64,000 nucleotides of DNA, from contig JALIZF010001782.1 in the NCBI GenBank assembly GCA_029948255.1, positions 624,001 to 688,000 of the forward strand, written 5' to 3'. Shown here in pieces: positions 46,421-55,989 of this stretch. Each line of letters begins with the position of its first letter. Within the stretch, counting starts at the first letter, position 1. The notes beneath the pieces were generated by a model. It searched no databases, was not told where the DNA came from, and saw nothing but the letters and a program-made list of their open reading frames with translations. The position numbers and the translations under genes were made by a program. The stretch comes from Telmatactis stephensoni. Taxonomy: Eukaryota > Cnidaria > Anthozoa > Actiniaria > Isophelliidae.

Positions 46421-48573
46421 GTCACTTTTATAGTTAGTGTTAACAACCAGTTGAAATTTTCGAAGTTATCTACCATTGTAATATTTGTTACAATAAGTTA
46501 AAAGAGTTGTCAATAAAAGTTCATGTTTTATATTATTGAAATTTCTATTTTCTATTTCTAATTAAAGCAATATTAACTATAGGATACAACTAGAACAACA
46601 TTACTCAAACAGTTCATGGAGTACTATTCCTAACAATCAACTGATCAATATCAAATGCTAATTAATTTTACAAAAGAAAATCCTCATACCCAGAGCACCT
46701 CGGTGGCATATTGTTTTTACTTCATCATTTGTTGTCTAACTGGGATTTTTTCACAATTTTAGCTGAAATGCTAAGCATCACACAAAGAGCACTGCCCCCC
46801 TTTAGAATCCTTTTGGCAGCACTCACATAAGCATTGCTTAAGACTAGTTATAAAGCTTTGCCTAAAACTATGTTAATAAAGATCCTTACTATAAACAGAA
46901 ATCAAGTCAATTTTTTCAAATTGCAATAATAGCTCTCGAGAAAAAAGCAAAATACACGGATTCACCTGTCCTAGATAAATAATATAATTAACACCTTCAA
47001 AATTCAATACCATTTTTCAAATATGAATAAAAGCCCTCTAAGAGGACATGTGGTTACAGGTAAAATAATCAAAAACAACAAGTCGAGAGAAAAGATAACA
47101 AAACTGTAGAAATATATGTAATGACTAAAACCATGAAAGAAGTAGAGTGATTGCACTTAATCTGTAAAATTGTACTAGCTAAATATGGAAAACAAAGATT
47201 TTTTTACAATTAGTTAGTATTAATTACTTTGATTATATTTCGGCACAGTTTAACTATGTTTGCTCTAAGATTACAAAATTATTCAAATAAATTTAATTTG
47301 AAGTAATTAAATACAGTTCATGAAAATTAAACATGAAAGCAAAAGCACACACATGCAAGTTCTTTGTCAAAAAATCAAAATTTCAAGCTTTCGTGGGATT
47401 CTGCACACCTTGCGTGACATCACCGTGACATTTCAAATTTTAAAACAAAACAACAAAAACAAGGTCAGTACGCCTCAATCGAGAGGCAGTAAAAGTTTCC
47501 AAAACATTATATAGACATCCCCAAGGACACACAAAGGCTCCAATCACACAAGAAAGGTACATTTAATTTGAACATTAAAAATACTTAATTGAATAAAACC
47601 CAGTTCACTCACCCAGACTTAAACTTAAGAGTAAACACGTCGAGGTTTCAAACCTAATCAACAGTGAAATTAATGGCAGGAATGCAAAGAAATATAGGAA
47701 GGTTTTGTATTTTAAAATGCTGCACTAACTAGCGTAAAACCAACCATGCAATCGTCAGGGCGATCGACGAACGCCATGATCCAAACTACAAACGGTCACC
47801 GAAATTCTCAACAAGCATTACAGAAATCTGCAAAATCATAGATCGAAAAGAGCTTGTGCACATCGCTTAAAACTACATCTGGCTGTGTAGGCAAAATAGC
47901 ATAAGATTATTTCATTCAAAGCGGTATAAACTCACCCGTGTACGTAATCAAGCTCTCAATCGGGTAGTATAAATGCCCATGCTTCCACAGGTTCTCTCAG
48001 TTCGTCAGAATGTCTTCGTAAACCCAATGTTTATCAAAAAAAAAACTTGCAAAAACTTTCACTCAAGCAGAAATATTCATATAATAGTCGCAACTATTGA
48101 CTGTAAATGGCAAATATTTCTTAAAATACATCACAAAATCAAACTAGCATTGGGTTTCCTGTCTCTTTCGGGAGATCGTCATAAATGCCATATTTATCGA
48201 AAAATGTGCAACACAGTTCACGTAGATGAAGAGATTTATATAAGAAGAGCAATGGATAATGAAAAGACGATATTTCTTGGAGTGAATTATATTTCAATCA
48301 TTAAAATCGACTAAAACTGACTAAGTAAACCTCGAGTCAATTCCGAATGCCTGCCGAATATATCACTTCGTGTCAACTTCGGCAAACCGGAATTACACAC
48401 ACTCTTACACACTCGATGACATTATGGTTACGGCTTGTAACCAAGCCTGTAACCACAAAAACTAAATGTTAGTTTATGGGTGTTATTGTTAGTACCATCA
48501 GAGATGGCAAATGGACAATCGTTATTTTCCTATGGATTTTAAAAAGGTACCAAAATTAGCCAGGGCAAATACC
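46421..48573. other. Right interior of the TTAA element, no gene
   Basis: About 2.1 kb of AT-rich DNA. A short CCCTCTAAGAGG palindrome lies at about 47034 and GGTTAC...GTAACC at about 48427. The open stretch 47973-48314 has no family features. The 3' end of the Helitron must lie somewhere here but I could not identify it. Confidence 0.5.
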
Positions 48574-49009
48574 TTAAGTGTTTTTTAACATATTGAACAG
48601 TATTTCAAACCTTTTGTTTTGATACACAATTCATTATGCTCAAACCTTTGTTTGAAGTGTGTTTATAATACCGTATGCATAATAAATAACCTCAACTTTG
48701 GTTCAAATCCTGTAAGACATCAGTACACAGAAGACATAATGCCTAGAACATCCATATTTGTCAAAACAAGAATTATCTCACTTCACAATTCTGGTTTGAA
48801 TATAAATCAAATTGTTAAACAATTGCAAAGTGAAGAAATCCAGATTGCACGACAAACTGTCAGCAGACTTATCAAAAGATTTTTACAACCATTATCTTTG
48901 AAGTGCAACCCACGAAGTTCAAAGTCTCGTTTTCAAACTAGCATTTACACTGCAGTCAATCAAAATCCTGGGGCCGAGTTTGACCGAGCGATCCAGACTT
49001 GACAGCAAG

Positions 49010-50081
49010 ATGGCGGTCAGTCCTTACGATATCGAAGAGGTACTTGACGAAGAGGATACACAATTATTCGAGGGAGAAAATGTAAGTTAACTCAACTAGA
49101 TCAATCTATAAACTTTGTTCGTCAGCATTTGTAAAAATTAATCATTACAAGTCTGTTGTAGTGCTGGTTCTTCACATTTATACGGTCCTAAATTTCCCGC
49201 CTCAGGTCAGAAGAGAAGTCCGGCTTTTTCTGTCAACGAAAAAAGGAAAGGTTGACGGGGTGGAGACAACTCCTTTTACTTTACCCTCTAAGTGGGATTT
49301 CAAAACTTTAAGAGCTGAAATAAAGCGTCACATAGAAAGACTGAAGGAAGAAGACGTTATTATTAATAATATATATTACAAGAAATCTAAGGGTAGAGGG
49401 GTAGTGAAAGTGGAAAATGACAGTGACTTGCCGTTCATCCTTAAGAGAAATCCAATTGCTTATCCCAGCGGAAGGAAAAAAGATTCCAATTCTATTGTTT
49501 TGGCCGTTGACTGGAGTCTAAGCAGTGAGTATACTTGATCAAGCTGTAATATAAACACTGTACAAATTTGAAACAAAATTGTCAATAAGTTTAGACATTA
49601 GACATGTAAGACTTATGTGTTTATTATTCTTTTCACTGTACATGCAATTTTATCTACTTTATACTTAAGCTTATTTTACTTATTTTTATAATTCCTTATC
49701 TTTAAGTTCAAATTAACAAAGGAATTCAAACAATAACAGCCATTAAAATAAGGCTTATTGTTACATGCTCTAATAATAATTGCTTGCATTTGGTCAATGT
49801 CGTTTGTACTTTCACAACAGTTAAAGTTGAATTCCTTCATTGCTTATTTAGAACCAGAAACACCAAGGAGATCTCCTAGACAGAAATCCTACATGGACAT
49901 ATTTGTATTCAAAGCAGAGGAAGTCAGGGGTAGAATAAATGTCTCTGGGGCAGCCAAGACTTTGCATAAAGTGGACAAAAATGCCACTCTTGAAGAGATA
50001 AAAATGCTTCTGAGAACCTACAATGACAAAGAAGCAGTATTTGTCCCACTCAAGGGGTTATATTTGTTATATTTGGGGTAG
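49010..50081 (+). CDS. Unknown three-exon gene of the TA element
   Basis: Exon 1 49010-49081 (MAVSPYDIEEVLDEEDTQLF, acidic; donor GTAAGT), exon 2 49206-49524 (VRREVRLFLSTKKGKVDGVE ... FILKRNPIAYPSGRKK), exon 3 49852-50081 (PETPRRSPRQKSYMDIFVFK ... LEEIKMLLRTYNDKEAVF). Phases 0 and 1 match across both introns and no stop interrupts them. The final residues (LYLLYLG) look like intron read-through, so another exon may follow; AYPQLSNSDRQTSGWIWKKA at 50361-50420 is a candidate. No domain is recognised. Placement just inside the left TIR and opposite to the transposase suggests an element-encoded accessory protein. Confidence 0.6.
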
Positions 50082-50537
50082 TATTTGTTTCACACATTTA
50101 TGAAAACTATATGGGTTACTTTGTTTCAGAGGACTCTTTGCAATTGATAGTTATGGTTAACTGTTATGGTAAAATACTCCAAAACACACCCAAAGTCAAT
50201 TACTATGTATTGCTTTAGTAATCATAATTTCTTGTTTTTTTGCCAACCACCTTAGTAGTTCAAATACACACTAAAAATATAGACATAAATGAACACAATG
50301 AAATTAGAGTCTACTAAGCTGTTCATACATTGTATCTTGCTTATTTATTATTTATTTTATGCAGCATATCCACAACTGTCAAACTCTGACAGACAGACAT
50401 CAGGTTGGATCTGGAAAAAGGCAAAAATCATTATTATAAATAAGATTGATATCTTTGTTAGTTATTTACAGAACATCCTAATTGCAAGAGCATTGCAACA
50501 TTAAATAAAAATAGGGGGTAACATCCTTGGGAACCCA

Positions 50538-50792
50538 GGGGTAATCTTTTGTCATTCGTTCCTCACTCCCAGAAAAATACCCCTGGGCATGAAGTCTGTT
50601 AGACCTTGTTCTTGATTCGAAATTTACAATGGCGAACACTTGTCTCTGATCGGTCAATAGATTGAGTCGAACATTCTGATTGGTTGTTTGATTACTGCCA
50701 TTTTGAATTTCGAATCAAGAACAAGGTCTAACAGACTTCGTGCCCAGGGGTATTTGTTCTGGGAGTGAGGAACGAATGACAGAAGATTACCC
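50538..50792. mobile_element. Fold-back MITE inside the TA element
   Basis: GGGTAATCTTYTGTCATTCG at 50538 pairs with the inverse ending at 50792. The arms pair over about 110 bp (including CCCAGAAMAATACCCCTGGGC-like and GTTAGACCTTGTTCTTGATT). No ORF. TSD not clear. Confidence 0.8.
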
Positions 50793-50961
50793 ATGAGGGG
50801 GTAATTACAGACAAAAGAAACAGCTGAGCTTGAGCAATTTTGTTTTTAACTATATTTTTACTGATTATTTGTTATTAACATTTTGATGGCACAGTGTTTC
50901 TACAATTTGTTATTTATAAGCTTATAATTTATTACATGTATTTCAGATTTACTTATCTCAA

Positions 50962-53019
50962 TCAACACACCTGACTTAGTGCATATTCAAAACTTCTCTT
51001 GGGATTATCATTGCAAAATTGTCTATGTTTTGCAATCCACATTTTGGCTATGTTGAATGCCTTTTCAATTGGATTGAAGTCGGGAGAATATGGTCTGTTG
51101 GGTTAATAAAATTGAACTTTAAGTCTGGACTCTACATCATTGTGAGATAAATATGATATTTCATGTATGTTTTGTTGTTATAATTACACAATAAAAATAT
51201 GTACTCAGGTATGTTATGTAAATATACTTACGGTAAAAAAATCACTATTCCTCCCCTTTCTCGAACCATTTCCAGTACCCTCCCAGAATCATGAATTCTA
51301 CAGTTGTCCATGATAACAACTGAATTAGATTCTCCTTTTGCAAGGGATCCAATGTAGGGCAGGACAAAGTGTTCCACAGCATGTTCAAATTCATCTCTGT
51401 TATAACTACCAATGATGCAGTGTCCAAAAGCACCTTGGGTGGTGATCCCACCAAGAACACTATATCTGGTTCCTCTTACAAAGTATCCTTCAGTGGAAAC
51501 TTTTGTACCTTGGAGTCCTCTCCCATTTATTTTTCTCCCAATTTATTTTCTTAGTTATAAAATCTAATATTACTTTCAAACAACTAATACAGCTTTAAAG
51601 ACAAGTTATTTTTTGTATTTTGTTGTCATGTTTTATAAAACCTCAGATTTTCAAGATGGAAAAGTCTTAAAAGTGATAAGAAAGTTAAGTTCTGATAAAT
51701 AATTTATAAAAATATTATATTTGATAATACTAATTATTATTCAGTCTTAAGGGTAGTAATCAAACACATCAAAGTCAGTGTCATATAGTCAGTGTTATAT
51801 ACAATAGTGTAACTTTACATGCAAGTTACTTTGACTAAATGTCTTTTCAACTGAATACATTTTTGGAGAATATATGGTTATATAAAAAGCTTAATATGTT
51901 ACATGTACTTGAGTATAAGTAATAATGTATGTGTTAGAAATTAATAAAGAACTGCATGTACCTGTAAATTTCTATTATCCTTTGATGATTCATCAATAAA
52001 TAGGAGCTGATCATGACGAAAAGCAGCAATTGTTCTTCTAAATTTGGCTCTCTCAATTTCTTTACGTTGTTTTGCAATAATCTGTAACTAAACGTATTAT
52101 GAAAGTAAACTATTTACATGTAGCCTTTTGCCCACAGTACTTTTACATGTGTTAGAAATTAATAAAGAACTGCATGTACCTGTAAATTTCTATTATCCTT
52201 TGATGATTCATCAATAAATAGGAGCTGATCATGACGAAAAGCAGCAATTGTTCTTCTAAATTTGGCTCTCTCAATTTCTTTACGTTGTTTTGCAATAATC
52301 TGTAACTAAACGTATTATGAAAGTAAACTATTTACATGTAGCCTTTTGCCCACAGTACTTTTACAGATTTATAGAGGAGTCTGGAAGAGACATCAAAAAC
52401 CCTATAAAAAACTCAAATCGGGCTAATCAAATATTACACCAGGAACAAAAACAAGTTCAACTCAAAGTAAGCAAACTGTATTTCAAGTATTCTCTTTTTT
52501 TAACATATTGACCAACACGAATCATCAGTTTGAGCTTCCTGTGTTTTGCCTTGTTTGTATTGTTCATTCCAATATCAGGTATATATAACATATACAGTTA
52601 CCTTTCGACGTGAAAATCCCATTCTTTGTAGAGCTCTTTCAATCAGAGACACCGACAATTTTTCGTTTCTTTCTGTGATAAACTGAAGCCATTCGGCCAT
52701 TTCTTCAAAGTAAAGGTCCGGATGTTCATCAACAAGACGGTGTAAAAGTAGGATTTCCTGTGCTGAAAATTGAATCTTGTAAAACTTAAGATTTATTAAA
52801 GCACATACAACATATGATTGCAAGCACTTACGTGAAAGTTTTCTTGACTTTCCAAGTCGTACTTTTCCTTTGATGCTTCTTGTTTCTTCGTAAAGTTTTT
52901 TAATTTCTTTAACAAACGAATTACTCACATCCAATTTTTGGCATATTTCTTTTACCAAAGAACCCAAGACACAATCTCACAACCCTCCATCGCAAACTTT
53001 CGTCATAAATACGAGGCAT
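50962..53019 (-). pseudogene. IS630/Tc1-like DDE transposase, multi-exon, frameshift plus exon duplication
   Basis: Exons (minus): 53019-52832 (MPRIYDESLRWRVVRL, then after a one-base frameshift LVKEICQKLDVSNSFVKEIK, an HTH), 52762-52602 (QEILLLHRLVDEHPDLYFEE ... ALQRMGFSRR), 52081-51962 (IIAKQRKEIERAKFRRTIAA ... LLFIDESSKDN, first Asp), a middle exon to 51233 (GTKVSTEGYFVRGTRYSVLG, VVIMDNCRIHDSG, second Asp, FLP), and 51094-50962 (YSPDFNPIEKAFN, Glu). The third exon exists twice in tandem (also at 52299-52180). All three acidic residues are present. The start of the middle exon is unclear. It cuts and inserts at TA; it was probably active recently. Confidence 0.82.
51928..52365. repeat. 218-bp tandem duplication containing a transposase exon
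   Basis: 51928-52145 and 52146-52363 are virtually identical, including the exon with FIDESSKDN and both splice sites. Absence of visible differences suggests a recent event. Confidence 0.92.
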
Positions 53020-54139
53020 AATTATATAGAACAGACGATTCTCACAAGTGAAAATCACTCGAGATCAGATGCCATTTTGGATCACTCGGTAAACTCGGTC
53101 CCAGCTCATTTTGATTGACGGCAGTGTAAACCTGGGTACGAGATTGCAGTGTAAACGCTAGTTTGAAAACGAGACTTTGAACTTCGTGGGTTGCACTTCA
53201 ACGATAATGGTTGTAAAACTGGAAAATGGAACTTTGGGGTACAAGTTGGCTAGTGGTAGACGAGCTAACTTCACCAGGTAAATAAACTATCATGTAACAA
53301 CAAACTAAAAAAGTAACCTAAATTGACAATGTGACAGCTACGTACAAACATGAAATGCTAGAAAATTCTTTTCACATTCTAGAACCCCAAAAGCTGCTCC
53401 AAGAAAAATTTAATTTAAACTACAGCATTGCCAGCATCAAGAGGAAGAGATGAAAACTGGGATAGGTGAAGTCGGGCCCAAGTCAGGGAGAAAAACCGAA
53501 TAGAACGTCTGGCGTTTGTGCAAAAGTGCTTGAAGGATAAAGAATTATTCGACAATGTAATCTTTACAGGTGAAAGCTCTATCTGGATGGAAAGACACGG
53601 GAAAATCTGTTTCCGAAAAATCAATGAGCCAGGAAAAATGAAGCCAACTGTGAAGCACCCCTACAAAGTGCACCTCTGGGCAGGAATATCGAAGTGTGGT
53701 GCGACTAAAATACTGATATTCAATGGCATTATGGAGCAATGCTTCTATGTAGAAGAAATCTTGAAGAACACACTGCTGCCATTCATCATCAGAGTTTTCC
53801 CAGATGGTCACCATTTCCAGCAAGATAACGGCCCAAAACACAAAAGTTATAACATCACCTATTTCATGTTGCATTTATTCAGCAAATTGATAAATACACA
53901 CATGACATTAAAATTTATACATGTAGATTACGAGTGTCTTTAGTAGTCATTTCGGTGTCAGCTTCTAAGTTCGATGATTGTGAAACTGATCAATGTTTCT
54001 TCAAATAGCTTAATCATTAATTTGTCATAATTTAGGCAAAAGAGCCATGAAGTTCCTGGAGGACAACAGTATCAATTATTGGCCCACACCAGCAGAGTCT
54101 CTGGATATAAATGCAATTGAGAATCTTTGGCATATGTTA

Positions 54140-55025
54140 ACTCTTTCGCTACTGGGGATTTTTGAGGTTTTTATGCAATTTTGAAATCACAATCGATTTG
54201 TGTATTTTTTCGCCTGCTTACTGGAGTAACCATAGAAACTTCTGCTGTTTTGTACTATTGAGGGCTTAAGTTAACCGGTTGAAACCAGTTTGAAGCGGTA
54301 ACGTTTTTGGTCGAGTGATGGTGTTTGGTCGAGTGATGGCGTTTGTAAGTCCAGAATTCTTCGTAGGCATTTTGGCTCGTAGCTTTGACTGGGTGAATTT
54401 TGACTGGTGCCAAGACGAAGTGTGCTTTGAAGCTCGTCCAAGGGCAATTTCTTGGACCTGCCATGGCATTTTTTGGGAGTTGTGACGATTAAGAAACACA
54501 GCAAGCATGAAATTTGGGCAGAATTCCGAGGGGGCTCGAGACTTTACTAAAAACAATAAAAGATGGAGGGAAGGGCTGTGACAGTCGCGTAGGAGCTGAA
54601 TTACCCAGAATGCATTTAGGTCATAAAAGTCCAAAAACACGGCCACAATGAATGGCCACAATGAATCAGCCGCAGCTGTGTCCGTGAAAGGAAACGAAGG
54701 CCAAAAAGTCCATGAGAACACAAGACTAGGACTGAATTTGGTTGTTAATGCTGTTTCATGTGCAGGAAAGGATAATTTGTCGAGAAAAATTGAGTTCCAA
54801 AATGTGTGATTTTCAACGATGAAAAATTGAGTTCCAAAATGTGTGATTTTCAACGATGAAAATTTCCTTGCCTTGCCTTGAAATGATGAATTTCTGCAGA
54901 AATCGCCAGTTGTTTCACGATGTTTGATTTTCAAAACTTGACTCATTTACTAGAGTTTACTTTCGTACCAAAATTGAGTTTGAGTTGTCCTTTTTAGGAA
55001 GAAGTAATTTTTTAGACGAGTAGAA
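54140..55025. other. Foreign segment between Tc1 catalytic and C-terminal parts; small tandem repeats
   Basis: The Tc1 frame breaks after ENLWHM (54136) and resumes near 55027 (FLRHHLRKRVKPKTKD). The segment has an 18-bp tandem pair (TGGTCGAGTGATGGYGTT at 54309 and 54327) and a 37-bp tandem pair (54784-54857, TTGAGTTCCAAAATGTGTG). It begins TTAACTCTTTCGCTACTGGGG, reminiscent of a TTAA insertion, but no matching right end is visible. The long minus-strand open stretch here has no family features. Confidence 0.5.
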
Positions 55026-55190
55026 TTTTTACGGCACCACCTAAGAAAGAGAGTGAAACCCAAAACCAAAGACTTATTAATGGTATACAGGCATTTTGGA
55101 GTACTACTGTAACGCCTGCACTATGCCAGAAATACATAAGCCATTTAAAAAAGGTCATCTCGGCAGTAGTAGGGACTTTAAGGTAATGGG

Positions 55191-55817
55191 CTCGCTCGAG
55201 TTTTTATCAACGAATTTTTCTATAAATCATTATGTAGATTGTTTTTGAGTTGTGAACATCAAATCAATAAAGAAAATGGGGGGTCACGGTGCTAGTTTTG
55301 GTGCTATGATAGCTCGAAAAGAGCGAAATCTCACCTTTTCGAACGAAAACAACAGATTTCAGAGTCTGACCTCTAGCGTACGGTAAGTCTTTGCAAATTT
55401 GCAAACTACTCACTTAAGCAGTTCTTGAAAAAGCATAATCTTTACTGTTTAGCTGATTTCCGGTAAATCTTAGTTTCACTCACTGAAAATGGTTTTTTTC
55501 TACATGAAGACAGAAGATGAATAAATGTGCAGTTCATTCTCTTATATTCTGCGTTAAATAACAAGTTATACTATTTGTCTTGTTTTTACTTAATTTACAA
55601 AAATTTAGACATTTGAATAGGATCTTGTACAGTGGTTAATTTTACCCCTTGTTTAACATACCGACAAACTTAGATTTAATCATAAAAAATCAAACAGTTG
55701 GAAAAAATATTTCCGATTGTTTATTCCTGTTATTAACGATCCCAAAGGTTGTATTATGTCATTTTAGGTAGAATTTATAAAACTTGTAAGCTTAAAGTTT
55801 TCTCTACAAACAATAAT
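55191..55817. other. Spacer between Tc1 remnant and Helentron, no gene
   Basis: AT-rich. A CGCTCGAG step lies at 55191. No ORF, TIR or RNA gene recognised. Confidence 0.5.
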
Positions 55818-55989
55818 TACTCGGGCTTCCTGTGGAATGCCCGAGTTATAAATTCGGGAGCATTTTCCTTCAGTTCAAAAACGCAGGACATGCGCATTGC
55901 GTATTATTGCTTTATAGAATATTGATCCCGGGTTACCTGTGGACTTTTATCGACCAATGGGGATACGAAACAGTGTCACGTGAGGGATA

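Larger units (their letters stand above)
18962..48573. mobile_element. TTAA-flanked (Kolobok-like) transposon, 29.6 kb with nested insertions
   Basis: GGTATTTGCCCTGGCTAA begins at 18962 and its exact inverse ends at 48573. TTAA lies immediately outside on both sides (18958-18961, 48574-48577). A TTAA duplication is diagnostic of Kolobok, piggyBac and Sola3. The element's transposase (minus strand, 29589-22843) has the Mutator-fold D...D signature expected for Kolobok rather than piggyBac. It also carries a small spliced gene on the plus strand. Most of its length comes from later insertions: LINE, CACTA-like, MITEs, Gypsy, Helitron and a composite. The right boundary rests on one 18-bp match plus TTAA, so the pairing of these distant ends deserves confirmation. 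Confidence 0.75.
48886..53213. mobile_element. IS630/Tc1-superfamily element with two opposed spliced genes
   Basis: TIRs of about 120-145 bp start CAACCATTATCKTTGAAG (48886; inverse to 53213), interrupted by one 27-bp length difference. TA flanks both ends (48884-48885, 53214-53215), and its removal re-joins the Tc1 reading frame (RFL-KLENG), so the boundaries are exact. The element carries a multi-exon DDE transposase on the minus strand and an unrecognised three-exon gene on the plus strand. Confidence 0.95.
48739..55190 (+). pseudogene. Tc1-type transposase gene, split and degenerate
   Basis: The N-terminal HTH starts at ATG 48739 (MPRTSIFVKTRIISLHNSGL). It is cut at 48885 by the 4.3-kb element and resumes at 53216, in frame, as KLENGTLGYKLASGRRANFT with a donor at 53278. 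Later parts: RIERLAFVQKCLKDKELFDN, then IFTGESSIWMERHGKICF where the first catalytic Asp is Gly; FQQDNGPKHKS with the second Asp; then an intron and SLDINAIENLWH (third acidic site, eroded). The C-terminus (GIQAFWSTTVTPALCQKYIS) is at about 55083-55180, separated by roughly 870 bp of foreign DNA. Stops near 53450 add to the damage. Tc1 enzymes cut at TA; this one is dead. Confidence 0.88.

Noticed and set aside
47973..48314. 113-codon open frame near the right end of the TTAA element
   Set aside because: No splice context, no recognisable domain, AT-rich composition like its surroundings.
54266..54946. 226-codon minus-strand open frame
   Set aside because: No family features, low-complexity and repeat-derived (contains the 37-bp and 18-bp tandem pairs); lies in a foreign insert within the Tc1 remnant.
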